Positions 12,183-23,569 of a stretch of 64,000 nt of DNA are shown piece after piece. A model generated the notes under the pieces. That model saw nothing but the letters and a program-made list of their open reading frames with translations. It was not told the DNA's origin and did not search any database. Where the stretch lies: NCBI GenBank assembly GCA_021234155.1, contig JAJEKV010000183.1, forward strand, positions 312,001 through 376,000, given 5' to 3'. Made by a program: the position numbers and the translations under genes. Every line of letters starts with the position of its first letter. Position 1 is the first letter of the stretch. The stretch is from Isoetes taiwanensis. Its lineage: Eukaryota > Streptophyta > Lycopodiopsida > Isoetales > Isoetaceae.

Positions 12183-12690
12183 ACTCCTTATTTCCGAATA
12201 ACCGCGTTTCACAAATTTGTGCATGCAAGGCCATCACATACAAGCCGCAATTGAATGATCGGGCTGCCGAGGTACTTCAAGATGTTCAAGCCCCTTCACA
12301 TTATTTCGCGAATAAAATCAACACCGCTTTGAGGTTTGACTCATTGATTGAGTCAATATCCGTATGAAGCCCGCACATGCACATTTAAAAGTAGAAATGT
12401 AAATATTTAAGTAGATGAATGGGAGAAAGTAGATAGAAATGCATACCCTCTAATTGCCTTCTCATTTGTCGCAAAAGCTTTCGGACTATTCAATATATGA
12501 ATCGATGGTGCACCTAAGAACCGCAGGATTCCCTTACGCAAAGGCAAATATAGCCAACACAAAGTGCTCATTCTCAAGCACGGGTAGAAGAACGCATCGG
12601 CATTTTGACATAACCAGCCCTTTCATTCCTCGTTTCACGATATCTACAATGTTTCTTGAGGCCTCGGTTTTTTCTTACTTGCTGTAGCTT
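12183..12690 (-). pseudogene. Ulp1-like (C48) cysteine protease domain, two decayed exons
   Basis: Two minus-strand exons together show the Ulp1/SENP protease core. The first (about 12690-12450) reads CRCVLLPVLENEHFVLAIF, giving the catalytic His (E-H-F-V-L), then CTIDSYIE with the Asp. The second (about 12330-12183) reads PRQPDHS, then after a one-base frameshift NCGLYVMALHAQICETRLFG, giving the oxyanion Gln and the catalytic Cys of the N-C-G motif. It ends at a clean donor (AAG|GTAAGTGTC at 12183). The H-D-Q-C order is that of peptidase family C48, which removes SUMO or related tags. Such domains are commonly carried by plant transposons of the Mutator and CACTA types. In-frame stops and the frameshift mean it is dead. 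It probably belongs with the RING-like region upstream, but that link is inferred from order and strand only. Confidence 0.65.
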
Positions 12691-12899
12691 CCTTGAACAA
12701 GTGAAAGTTAAAAAGATGGATAAAAGAAAATCTTGTTCTTCCACTCGGATGGCAAATTATGATGCGGTACCTACAAGAAGATAAGGTCATAATTATACGC
12801 CATTATAAATACACAAAGAATAGGAGATGAAATCAGAATTACATCTACAACACCTTGTGCATACCGCCATACAGATTCAATAAGGCGGCTTTGTCATTC

Positions 12900-13910
12900 T
12901 TGATCCGGGTGCACGAGTTCTTCAAGGTCAATATCGACCACCTTCATGGGAGGATCGTGGGGCTATCCTTGAAAGGCACGTAAAGGCGTAAGAACACAGT
13001 TTCACGATGCTCCTACAAGGATCAAATTGAAGTGTCAAGTATCATGCGGTGTGCATAAAACAAATGTTTCATAATATTACCTTTGCATCAACATCAGATT
13101 CTTCATCGGATTTAGAATCTTCAAGAGATGTTGTGTCTTCAACAGATTTTTGCCTACAAGAAATGGTGTGAGTTGAAGAAATGGTGTGAGTTAAGATGAA
13201 GTGCATACCTTTTCTTAGCTGCACTCTTAGCCTGGTGCATCCTTTCTCGCTCGAAGTTTTCCGCTTGTTATTTGGGGAGCATCCTCCTCCTTCACGATAA
13301 TCGCTTCTATAGTCAGCCGGTGCTTTCTTATCTTCATCCGCCATAACCGTTAGAGAATATGCACCTCATGAACAAATGTTACCGTTTGATGAGCTTTAAA
13401 ATGGCTCACCTTTGATAGGAACCATTCTTCGAAGTCAAGGAAGCCAACTCGGCATCCAAATTTGGGATCTCCTCTTGAAGACTAATTCCACCTGCAATCA
13501 CACATCTTACAAATTAGCAACCTGAAATAATATTGAAGCTTATATCAACTCAATTAAATTTGAACTTATCGATTCTCGCCATTGCCATCTCCACAAACTT
13601 TCCCTCGATTCTGTCTTTTCCCGAAATGCGGAGAGAATGCCTTAATAGGTGATGCTGATGTAGAAGGAGTCCCACGGACATGGCATCATCCTTGGTTGGT
13701 TTAGGTTTCAAACATCCGAGAATTCAGGTAGCAAGGTTCTTCCTTCAAGGAATGGCTTCACACCTGATATGACAATGGCTAGTTAGCTAGACTCAGATCT
13801 AAAAAAAATTCTACATGTTTACAAATCATCTACATGTTTACATTACCTGTTACAGCAGGTTCAGGTTTCTTGATGCTCCCTGTTTCTGCAAAACAAAAAG
13901 TAAATGTAAT
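12900..13910 (-). pseudogene. Small exons of a decayed minus-strand gene between the RING-like and Ulp1 parts
   Basis: At least four short segments are bounded by splice-like signals. A 41-bp exon at about 13890-13850 encodes ETGSIKKPEPAVT. An exon at about 13492-13410 encodes GGISLQEEIPNLDAELASLT and ends at GTGAGC. A basic exon lies near 13345-13210. An acidic exon at 13155-13081 (VEDTTSLEDSKSDEESDVDA) ends in GTAATA. A further piece at about 13012-12960 reads EHRETVFLRLYVPFKDSP. No domain is recognised. The order and strand suggest they join the N-terminal coiled-coil/RING part to the Ulp1 domain in one original gene. Frames do not always agree, so the model is tentative. Confidence 0.35.
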
Positions 13911-14265
13911 CAACACTAACAAACAAGGAATCAAGAATGTAAAGTGTCAATAAATGTATGTCATGCAAGAAAGCATCTACATGAGACAGGTCTGTAAGTT
14001 ATGCAAGAAATCATGTACATGACAGAAATTTAAGTGAAGCAAGAAAGCATGTACATGAAAGAAATGTAAATGATGAAAAGAATGTACAGATCCAAATCCA
14101 AGCACCTTGAACTACATTCATTCTCCGTAACAACAAAACTTAAGTCTATGTAGAAGGTAAATGTCGATTCAAGACTCTACCAAACAAATACATATCTAAA
14201 GATAATCACTTGCATATCAAAAAAAGTATTCCTACAATCAGTAAAATGAAATCAAGTGAACGTAA

Positions 14266-15486
14266 TTACCTTGAGTAGAAATTCCATATTTGCAACGAAG
14301 TTCTTGAGGCCAAAGACAATGAAAACACACCGGTTCGAAGTAGAGACACCTGTGGTGATGAGAGACAAAGAAGGCAGTAGGGATGTCCACATGATGGCAA
14401 CACCAAAATACTACTGTCAAGGCATGCATTGCAAGAGCAGCATGTGTTCTTCACACGAGGATTTGATGCCTTACTATCTGCTGCAAGAACAGGACTGGGA
14501 TGCAAGGTAATTACATCTGATGTTTCAAGATGTAATATCATGTCCTTTATCCTACTCTCACTAATTTCATTCATCTCCAAATCCTTGATGATTTCATGGA
14601 TGGCAGTGGCTAATGTCTGCAACTCAGAAGTCATGTCTTCGATTGGCTTTGTTAAATTTTTCATCTCCTCCATAAAACTTGATTTTTCCTCTTCAAAGTG
14701 ACTTGCCAATGCCATTTGCAAATCTATTGGCTGTCCCTGCTGCCTTTAGTGTCAGAATTTTGGCAAGCTGAGTGTTTATCTGTGCATCAGATTTTTGGAC
14801 AACCCTACTTAATGTGCTTCTCTCACTCTCTAGCCTGCAAATCTCGGATTCAAGTAGCTTCCTCTTGTCCTTCAACTCCTTCAATCTGCTAATCAAGATA
14901 GTAGCATCCACAAGTCTACTCTCAACCAATTTCTTCAACCCATCCATCTGTACTAAACCGACCTGTGGCAGATTTACCTTGCATATTTTTACATTGGACG
15001 ATTTTACGGTCCCTGCATGTGTAACATCAGACTCCTTTTGCTCTTTTTTAGCAGAAATAGCATGCTCCTTTACCTCATTCCAGTCAATTTCTATGCCTTT
15101 GTAATGAAGTGCAAAGGCCCTTGCAAAGTACAATGGAATGTGATGGTTATTGATCTCCGTCTTGCCGAATACATGCTCATATTTCTTAAGAAAATCTGCC
15201 ATCCAAACCCCTTGGATCCTGGCATCTTGGTAACCCCTAACAGCTGGTGGTTCAGAGCCCCAAACATCACGAACCACTTGCAACAGACCTGGAAAAACCG
15301 AATCAAAATTGTAGGTCCTAAGCTGTCTAATGCTAACCTTGAGCAACTCTGGCTGCAATGAAGATTTTCCAGAAGTTGTCTTTAGTTCCCCGCCGCTTTC
15401 GATGGCTTAGGCTCTGGGGTTGCCATGGGCTTCAAACCCTTGGTTCTTGGCGACTTCCTGGGACTGATCCGACCTTGCTGCTTCAT
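14266..15486 (-). pseudogene. Decayed gene: basic N-terminus, coiled coil and RING-like cysteines
   Basis: Reading on the minus strand, ATG 15486 starts a basic, proline-rich N-terminus (KQQGRISPRKSPRTKGLKP). After a frameshift near 15385 a conserved-looking region follows (WGSEPPAVRGYQDARIQGV, then HIPLYFARAFALHYKGIEID). A long Leu/Glu-rich coiled coil spans about 14960-14640, with a second frameshift near 14715. Cysteines near 14440-14380 (CCSCNACLDSS then SCGHPYCLLC) have RING-like spacing C-x2-C, C-x-H-x2-C-x2-C. The remaining pair (VCFHCLWP) lies in another frame about 100 bp on. RING proteins are usually ubiquitin or SUMO ligases, and a link with the Ulp1 domain downstream would make sense, but no family was recognised for the N-terminal half. 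It ends at a weak donor (CAAG|GTAATT). Confidence 0.5.
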
Positions 15487-17632
15487 TGCTTCTTGCTGCT
15501 ACTAATAGGGCTTGATCAATCACTGATGAATGCACAAAATCACACCCTCCTGCAGCCTAAACCCTAGCGCCCTGGTCTAGGTGATAATGGGAGAGTATCA
15601 GGGCTTAGGGTCCATGATCGACCTTGCAAAGGTCTGGCTATGGCGGGAGCAGCAGGGTTGGGAATGGGCGGGATCAAAGAATCGAAGGAGGTCTTTTTTT
15701 CTTTTTTTTTTTTAATTTTTGAAAATTAGTGCATTAAAGTTTCCCAACCCGTTTGAAAATTAGGTACCCCCTAATAAATGAGACCTCAAGGGGAATTTTT
15801 TTACATTTTGCCAAATGTAAATGTATAAAAGTGTCCCTTTTTTTGCCCACCCTTTCATGCTTCTACCCTGTGGATCTCCTGCAAACATCAAGTGCCAAAA
15901 TGTGTAAGGAAAGGACAACATAAGAGTTCTAGAATAAGCTTCAGAAAGAGCCTGAAAGGTATTGAAACATGGCCACAGAGCTCATAAAAAATGTGGATTT
16001 GCAAGTAGAGTCTTAATCAATGTTGGACTCATTAAATTTGGTCTTACCCCAATGAGGTACGTTCTGCAATTCATGCAAGGCATTCAATACAATCAAAGAT
16101 AGAATGACTAAATAAGACATAGTGCAACCTGCACACAGCATCTGTAACCACAACATAAACTGTTTGCTGGAGTATCTTGCACCGGAGTGCAGGATGATCA
16201 GAATCCCGCAATATTTATGTTTATCTTATCAAGTCTCCTGGGGCCACCAGAGACCTTTACAAGCATAATGGCATCCTCATGAAAACCTTTACATGCCTTT
16301 ACAAGCATAATGGCATCATCATGGAAACCTTTATACACCCACCTCATGAAAATTACCAAGTGCGTAATCTCATTTATGAGAACTTTCTATCCAATCACCA
16401 TAGCTCTTTCCTTCCAATGCCAAAAACATATAAATTGTGAGTGGTGTACTCCTCCAACTATGGAAATTGCAATTGTCCAACTTTGTGTTTTGCATCTATT
16501 CAATAGAGCCTTCTTGCTCTCCGATGAACTTCATACATTAGTTTAAAAATTGCCAAAAGAGGGTGCATCTATTCAATTAAGCCTTTTTGCTCTCTAATGA
16601 ACTTTACACATTAGTTTTAAAATTGCCAAAAGAGGGTTAGATGCATCAATGTTTTATTTAAAATCCAGACATGATGTCAAAGTTGCTTGAGGGGCATCAA
16701 AATGACATTGTGAGGGACAATGTCGTGATTGCTCATTCCTTTGAAAACTTCTCCATTCGCTAGGGTTGGAAACAACCTTGTCATTCTTTGACAAATAGAA
16801 TTGAGTTTGAGTCTCAAAGAGATATTTTATTGAAATTGTTCTACTTTACACAACAATAAGAGCTATTTGTGCTTTTATGAATACACTCAATAATGCTCCG
16901 AGTTGTAGTTTATTGCATGGCGCAAGCCGATACCTGTGGTGCAGTTCAAAAACACATCAATGAAACCAAGGTAAACTGTTAACTTTTGCTCTGTAGATTG
17001 TGTTTTGAATATTTCCTTTCATATCCAATAACATTTACATATTTGCATTCCTATGCGTGGCTCTAGAGACTCTTATAATGCTGTTTTTGATGTGACATTG
17101 AAGGTTAATTAATAAGCAAGCCAACACTTAATATCCACAAGAGTATTAATAAGCGGAATCCATACATTTGTGGGCACATTTAGCTGAATACAAACCAGAA
17201 CCACCCAAAAAAAAAAAGGCCCCATAAATAAATAAAGCACTTATAAGAAACATTCTAATAAGATATATAGTACAAATGAGAGAACTTATGGCTGGAGATA
17301 AACCTTGTTCGTTTTCATCTGAAGAATATATGCTTCTATGAAATAAAGTAGGAAATATCAAAATCTCATAAATATTTGAAAAGGAAATGAAGTGGATAAT
17401 GTCAACATGAATTGTTACATTGATCAACAGTACCAAAATGCTCATTTACGCCACTTACCCAAATGAGATACTTTAAGTACTTGTAAAATCCTGTATTTGT
17501 TGTCTGACCACATCAATGCCATGATCATCTGATGCATTTAGCTCTAAAATCACATTCTAAAACTGTGTTCCATAAAGTTTTCTTGCAATTGGGTATGGAT
17601 TTCATCACTTCAAACTAAACTCATGCAGCTTT
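15487..17632. other. No gene seen; two short tandem repeats
   Basis: The region contains homopolymer-rich and AT-rich DNA, including a T/A run at 15690-15725. Two tandem duplications stand out: a 43-bp unit containing TTTACAAGCATAATGGCATC at 16253 and 16296, and a 73-bp unit at 16491-16563 and 16564-16636. No domain-bearing frame was recognised on either strand. Confidence 0.5.
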
Positions 17633-17923
17633 CTATTGATCAACCCACGATACCACATCTCTATTCGGCATATGATCAAGCACCTTGCGAGCTTCTCCCA
17701 AATTTACACACTTGACATACATGTCCACAAGTGCACTCCCAATTAGCACGTCCTCTATGAGGCCATACTTGATGATTTGATGGTGTATTTGCTTAGCTCG
17801 ATCCATAGCTCCAACATTTACACATGCTATTAAAGCATTCAAATATGCAACTCTATATAGCTTTAAGCCTCCTTGCATTTTCTCAAAACGTTCCGGAGCA
17901 GCCCAAGAAACTAAACTTCAATT
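17633..17923 (-). pseudogene. Pentatricopeptide repeat (PPR) protein fragment
   Basis: About 95 minus-strand residues form nearly three PPR units of the long PLS type found in plant organelle RNA-editing and processing factors. The diagnostic phrases are LNALIACVNVGAMDRAKQIH, GLIEDVLIGSALVDMYVKCV and ARKVLDHMPNRDVVSW. The frame is open at the N-terminal side only for a short distance (VSWAAPERFEKM, preceded by a stop). It ends at 17633, with no further repeats downstream. Full PPR genes are usually intronless and several hundred codons long, so this is a displaced fragment, perhaps carried by a transposon. The family call is confident. Confidence 0.8.
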
Positions 17924-18293
17924 TTGCAATCCTTCAAACTTTGCCACATGTATTTTGTCCAGCCTAATTCGCACTTAGTTTCCCAAAGAAATTTGGCAGT
18001 GTATCAGAGCTTGGGAAATCATAACATGCGTGAGAAGCAATGTATCAGGCTTGGAAAAGTAGAACATGGAAAAAGCACAAGAATGAGCAGAAATTTGGGC
18101 TCCAACTTTCTGCAGTATAAACAGAGATTCTATCTGGATGGAAGTCCAAATTAATGTTATATCAAGTAAGGCACTTACAAAACAACAAATAAAATGCTAA
18201 AATTAAGGCTTCAAGCATAAAGAGCCTTAACAACCACATGATTCTGAATCTCGACCTGCATAGAAGCCTTAAAACAAGAACTGGAAATGTGTT

Positions 18294-19320
18294 GCAATAC
18301 TTTAGCTATCATTCACTAAGACCCAGCATATAAAACCCTTATAAATTGGGTCTAAATATGTTTTGCATTAAAATTATTTGCCACTAGTGCCTAAACCGCA
18401 ATTCATTCAATGATAGTTATCTCACATCTTAGATCCAATGCATCACTGCCAAATCAAAACCATCAAGAAACCTGCATAGGTGAAAATTTGCAATACTTTA
18501 GCTATCATTCACTAAGATCCAACACATAAAACCCTTATAAAATGAGTCTAAATATGTTTTGCATTACATTTATCTTATCGATCCGAGACATCGGATCGCC
18601 ATTCTAGAATGGGACGAGCATGCATGTTTTGCATGCATGCGGGCGGCGCATGCCCATTCTGGTTGGGAGTTCGCTATTTTAGGTTGTTTTCGCTCGACTT
18701 CTCATCGACGCTTCCTCTTCTCTCGCCAGCATCTTTATTCTCTTTGAACCCACCCTCCCCCTTCTTTGTTATTGTATTTTTTTATCGCGGCACGCTACAG
18801 AATCAGCCCCTCCACTCTGGGAGGTTTGTTTTGTCTTGTTGTTTTGTTGGTGATGTGCGTGTACAAAGTTAGCTTGTTTACATCCGCTTCGACTTTTCTA
18901 TTCGTGGGTTTTGGGAGCGATTTTTATGCCTTACGCTTGTCCAAGCCCTTGCCGAAGGCTTATCACTAGGGTTTTTCCTCAAAACCCGAAAGGGCGGGTT
19001 TTTAATCCCGGTGATAAGCTTTTAAGCAGTACACTAGCCCGATCTCTATTAGCATTGTATTTTGTTGGGGTCCAAATGATATAATTGGATTTTCCCTTTA
19101 TTTGTTATGGGTAGTTCGCATGTGTGCGGCTACCCACTATCCACCATTGTAGAAAATCTGCTGAGATGAATGAGAAGCAAGTCTAAGTCGGGCGGTTTGT
19201 TGGTTTCATGCGAGTCCCATTCTAGAATTTGCCATTAGTGCCTAAACTGCAATTCATTCTATGATAGTTATCTCACATCTTGGACCCAATGCATCACTGT
19301 TAAATCAAAACCATCAAGAA
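18294..19320. repeat. About 200-bp tandem duplication, second unit interrupted by an insertion
   Basis: Unit one runs from about 18294 to 18490. Unit two starts at about 18491, is interrupted at about 18568 and resumes at about 19228, ending near 19320. The shared parts are GCAATACTTTAGCTATCATT... and GCAATTCATTC(A/T)ATGATAG..., with a few per cent divergence. The interruption consists of a short 40-bp segment containing the hairpin GATCCGA-GACA-TCGGATC and the 608-bp element described separately. Confidence 0.8.
18611..19218. mobile_element. 608-bp insertion with short inverted ends and 10-bp target duplication
   Basis: ATTCTAGAAT occurs immediately before (18601-18610) and after (19219-19228) this segment. 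The segment begins GGGACGAGCATG and ends with CATGCGAGTCCC, which reverse-complements to GGGACTCGCATG: 12-bp inverted ends with two mismatches. A 9-11 bp target duplication suggests a Mutator-like, non-autonomous element. The target itself is palindromic, which lowers certainty. Inside, 18950-19020 can fold into a hairpin (GCTTATCAC with GTGATAAGC) enclosing a smaller one, AAAACCCG-AAAGGG-CGGGTTTT. No coding region was recognised. Confidence 0.5.
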
Positions 19321-21169
19321 GGAAAAAGGGCATGTAATGAAGGCTTACAGCAACCAAGAAGGGCATAGGACCTGCAATGGGGTCTTATAGATACAAACGA
19401 TAAGACTAAGATGTTAATCAAATAGATATAACTACCAAATGGCAGCGATTCAACCCTAAAGCAGAAAAATTTGAGAAAATAACCAAAAAATACTGCATAA
19501 ATACCTTCCAGACTGTGGGCCAAAAACCAGTGCTGCATAGAATTTGCATGTTGTTGACACCTTTCACAGTAAGATCTATATCCATGCCTGTCAAAATTCA
19601 CTGCTGCAAATCCAGCAGACAACATGTCTTTCGACTACAATATCAACAATGCTTCTAAGAAAGATAAGAAGATGATGAAAACAAGTGTAGAAACGAAGTT
19701 AAATTTAAAGCTACAATTCTGTAACTAATGAAGTGCATGTCCCTGAAAACAATGAGCAAAGATGCGCAAGAAGTGATTGAATTGGATATGCATTTTAGAA
19801 TGTATGCATAAAGATATATATGGTAATAAGTACATACTTGGAATTAATAGGTCATGATATGGCACAGAACAGATTGCTCCTATGCTTGGTCGCCTTTGTA
19901 AAAGCAGCCATGGAGCTCAGAACGATCATATATTGCTTAAGCTTCAAGGCAAAGCTCGTGTCTCTTGAAAACATTTTGGCAGATTTGGTCATATAGCGAA
20001 TACGCTGTAAAATAATGCCGGATTACACAAAAAATAGTATCCTCCCTGCCTTTATCTACTCGATCTCATACCACTGAGACTCAACATCGATTAGAAAAAG
20101 CCCTTTGCATGGCCTTTCAACTATGTTGAATGTATCTCTTGTCATCTATTTGAACTTAAAGCCAAAACATCTTACCTTGAATTTGCTAAATAATGACATA
20201 AATTGAGCTCACGGTATTTTTGGCATTGTTTTTCATTTCCAGAGCAACCCAGTCACGATCAGACCAGGGTATCTATGTTGTTTCGCCCTACAAAAGTGAC
20301 CAAACACACAATTTCGCTTAATATTTTATGTTGGCCACACCATAGAAATTTTTAGGATGATGTTTGGGTTAGTTTAGCTAAAACACTAGAAAGTATGAAA
20401 GGAAAAATGTGTACAGTTTAGCTAAACCACAGAAAGTTTTGAGATTAATATCGAGCAAGTTTAGCTAAAGTCATTCTGACTAATAAGAAATATGCGATTA
20501 GTAATTTATTCCCTGAACAACGAGTCTTCAACATAATGGCCTGGGCATTTTGTGCCCCAAGAATTTATTCGCATATCCGCTGCCACTACAGGTTGAGCTC
20601 TTGTTTGTGCTCTTGTGACTGGGATAGTTGTTTTCTGATCCAAGTTGCCTGATTCTCCTTTGCCCAAGTTGCTAGAGTTGTGTCCAAGCACCCTAGGAGG
20701 GCGGAACAAAACAAAGCGGAAGCGCAACCGCCAAATGGTATGAAGAATAGGTAGAAAATTTTGAGAGCGTGAATTGGATTTATATAGGCATAATTAGAAA
20801 TATATTAGTGTGAATAATTGATTGCTTGAAATAACACGTCTGGCGTACGGTCTTCCCGCCAGGTATATCATGTAGGGTATATATGGAGAATATTGCATTT
20901 AATGCAATAAATTCTCACGGCATTTTATTGCATTAATGCATTTGGAAAATCAGAATTTAGATATTTTATATGTCTTTTCCTGTTCTCAAGGCTAAATTAC
21001 AGCCCTCAATTAAAATTGATTTTAAGTAAGATGGCCCGAGAACTGCATCACTTCTCTTCTTCCATGTTTGCAAGAAAGAAGAGTGTTAGAATTACACTAC
21101 AAAAGTACGAAAAGGAAAAAAAAAAAAAAAACAGACATGCAAACCTGAGTCCTCTGCCAGCCATGTGAG
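19321..21169. other. No gene seen
   Basis: AT-rich DNA without a recognisable domain on either strand. A minus-strand open frame at 20506-20727 shows no known motif. The segment beginning GAGAGCGTGAATTGGATTTA (20762) recurs in a very similar form at 21498 and is listed as a repeat. Confidence 0.4.
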
Positions 21170-21553
21170 AAATTCGTCGAAGTCGTCCTCTTCCTCTGAA
21201 TCTTTTTTCTTCTTCTTCCTCCGACTCTTCTTCAAACAGTTCATTCTCTGTTTCAGGATCGAGCCAATCCTGAAGTAGAGCGGTCAGGAATTCTTGTGAA
21301 TCCTACTCTGATACTTCCACTTCTTCCTCCTCTTCATCCTCTGAATCGGAATCAGAGGATTGCTGCAAATAAAAAATCAATGGGGGGAATTCAACTCGAG
21401 GTCTTTTTGAAGAGACCTCGGGTTCTTCATGAAGCTTCACTGCAGAGGCCGACGCTTCATGGCGGGCAGAATTTTTTTTTTTGGAAGGAATGGAATTTTT
21501 GAGAGCGTGAATTGGATTTATATAGCTAGATTAAAAATATATTAGCGTGAATA
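20757..21553. repeat. Direct repeat pair of about 60 bp, 735 bp apart
   Basis: 20757-20820 and 21492-21553 share GAGCGTGAATTGGATTTATA followed by AATATATTAG and GTGAATAAT, with few differences. Both include the TATA-like TTTATATAG. They bracket the acidic exon at 21170-21376. They could be remnants of long terminal repeats or a duplicated promoter. No matching target duplication was found. Confidence 0.6.
21170..21376 (-). pseudogene. Acidic exon of unknown origin
   Basis: On the minus strand a good acceptor (TTATTTGCAG, about 21362) opens an acidic coding segment: SSDSDSEDEEEEEVEVSE, then after a stop EFLTALLQDWLDPE, an E-rich run, and in a shifted frame DFDEFLTWLAEDSG near the 3' side. The two phrases EFLTALLQDWL and EFLTWLAEDS look like an internal repeat. 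No family was recognised. It lies between the two copies of the 60-bp direct repeat, so it may belong to a retroelement or a captured gene. Confidence 0.3.
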
Positions 21554-21890
21554 ATCTCTAAGACCTCCTCTGGGTTTGGAATGTGCCTCTTTAATAGGCT
21601 TATGTGAAAGACTTTGTGGACTTTGAGATGGGCTGGCAAATTGACCTTGTAGGCTTGCTCTCCTACCCGCCCTATAATCTTGAAAGGTCTCGCCCATCTT
21701 GCAGCAAGCTTCTTACAATTCCCAATTCAAAGCTTTGCTTGCTTGACCTTAATCTTGAGTCAAACGTTATCTCCAATTTTGAATTCTCTTTCAGTTCTAT
21801 GCCTATCTGCTAAGCTCTTCTGTCGACTTCTTGTTGCCAAAAGATGGCCTCTAACTTATTCAACTGCTGCTGGTTTTGGAGACCAAGCAT
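21552..21890 (-). pseudogene. Ty3/gypsy integrase C-terminal fragment
   Basis: Minus-strand translation, with stops, gives ATRSRQKSLADRHRTEREFK, a basic region, then LAARWARPFKIIGRVGEQAY, then HLKVHKVFHISLLKRH. This is the C-terminal module of Ty3/gypsy integrases, including the G-x-x-A-Y and H-x-V-F-H-x-S-x-L-K motifs. The rest of the retrotransposon is absent. Its upstream side is cut exactly at the insertion point of the Mutator-like element at 21900. Confidence 0.75.
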
Positions 21891-21949
21891 GGAACTATCG
21901 GAACAAAATATTTTTACCCCGGTTATTGTGATTCCATCGCAAAAAATTC

Positions 21950-22510
21950 CATCCCGCGGAATCACCAGGCCGGAGACCCCGTTATCTGTACCAGAGCCCC
22001 CGTTATCCGTACCTGACAAGGTCGCTTTCAGGTCATTTATACCTTCCGGCAGAATCACAATTTTGCTATTCCGCCAGATGGAATCACCAATTTACGATTC
22101 TTCGAGATGGAATCACCGCTCATGTATTCCACCAGATGGAATCACAACCGTATTATTTATTCCGCGAGACGGAATCACAATCGTGTTATTCCGCCAGACG
22201 GAATCACAACCGTGTTATTTATTCCGCGAGACGGAATCACAATCGTGTTATTTCGCCAGACGGAATCACAACCTTGCTATTCCGCCAGATGGAATCACGA
22301 ACGTCTGATTCCGTGAGATGGAATCACCACTTACGTATTCGCAAAGGCGAGAATCACAACATTGCTATTCCGCCGGATGGAATCACAACCATGCGATTAC
22401 GCGGTGGAATCACCCCCTTCCACTTCCGCGGGGTGGAATCACCATATTCTGATTCCGTCCAATGGAATCACCCCAGATGGGATTCCTCCCGACGGAATCA
22501 CTTGGAGAAG
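21950..22510 (+). repeat. Subterminal array of about 30-bp units inside the Mutator-like element
   Basis: GGAATCAC recurs about 16 times (for example at 22079, 22107, 22137, 22171, 22200, 22235, 22263, 22290 and 22320), mostly 27-35 bp apart. Typical units read ATTCCGCCAGATGGAATCAC or ATTCCGCGAGACGGAATCAC, so TTCC and GGAA in each unit form a small inverted repeat. On the right side of the element (24110-24200) the same motif appears reversed as GTGATTC. Opposed subterminal repeats are known transposase-binding sites in several DNA transposon families; such a role here is inferred. Confidence 0.9.
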
Positions 22511-23569
22511 CCCAATGTTTGCCATTTTCAATTTCTGCAGATGAGCGGCAGATTCTCAAAGTATAACTTACATTTGCTTGCTACATTTGCTTGCAAAAAG
22601 CAAAGCGGTGGATTGAATTGGAAGAAAATATAAACTTGTGCTACTCCATTTTTTGTGTGCCTGTCCATTGTTATTCTATGCACTGCCCAGAATTTTTATG
22701 GATGGGGATTTGAACCCCTTGCCAATATTGGCAATGCCATGGCCGAACTAAATCTTGCATGGATTCTTCACATTTTTCTGTGGAAAACCGTAACGATTCG
22801 TGTTAGCTTAAATTATGTAGGAGCAATAAAAGGCTTATAGAGTTTGTTGCTCACCGGCATCAGTGGGTAGAGAAATTGGGACAACTTTAGGGCTGCTTAA
22901 TATTTCAACAACCCACAGACACAGCAAACAGAAGCTCAAAAGGCATGGCAGGCAATGAAAGATCAGTCCAATGGCAATGAAAGGAGGAATTCCTTCAAAA
23001 TGCAATTCAAAAGAGTAACTAGATAATGAATGGAACAGTATAAATTACCTTTAAAACTTCTCATAGACAAGCTAACCGTGAAGCTTTCTTTCTTATTTTG
23101 GAGAAAAATCTTTTTTTTTGGAGATCTTCTGGAGAAAAATCTGACAAAACAAAAGGATCGAAACTGCTCCTTCGGAATAGCTCATCCTCTGCGAAGCTTT
23201 TATGATCTTGGGCTTGCATATAACGGAAGATTCCAGGGTCCTAAAATTTGAACATAAGAAATTCGAAGGTAGTGGAGCAACAGCAGGCTCCTTTTGCAGA
23301 ACCCAGAAATCTGGCTAAGCCAAGCATCACCGGATCTAAGCGTCCTTATTCCGATGCCATAGTCAATGTGGCCATGGATATGAGAGCAGATCTGGGCGCT
23401 CAGCAAGGGAAGAATCAATTGATGCCCCCTATGTTTCCCTGGTTAGGTCCTAAGCAGCTTCCGGCCATTAAATCTTCGCCTCAGCTTGTTACACATCCTT
23501 CGTGTTCTAATTTATCCACCCTAATGCTGAAAGCCCCAATCTTAGGCTGCCGAATCTGCTCCATTTAGG

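Noticed and set aside
18950-19020. Bacterial-type intrinsic terminator (hairpin plus T run)
   Set aside because: The hairpin AAAACCCG/CGGGTTTT followed by Ts has that shape, but the DNA is nuclear plant DNA and the hairpin is nested in a larger foldback of a transposon.
22107-22633. Plus-strand proteins with repeated GITTVLF / RNHNR phrases
   Set aside because: They are read-through of the 30-bp subterminal array in three frames.
22690-22765. tRNA on the minus strand (GGTTCAAATCC B-box at about 22704-22715)
   Set aside because: The anticodon arm would have a six-base loop inside a perfect palindrome and no acceptor partner was found. At most a tRNA-like relic within the Mutator-like element.
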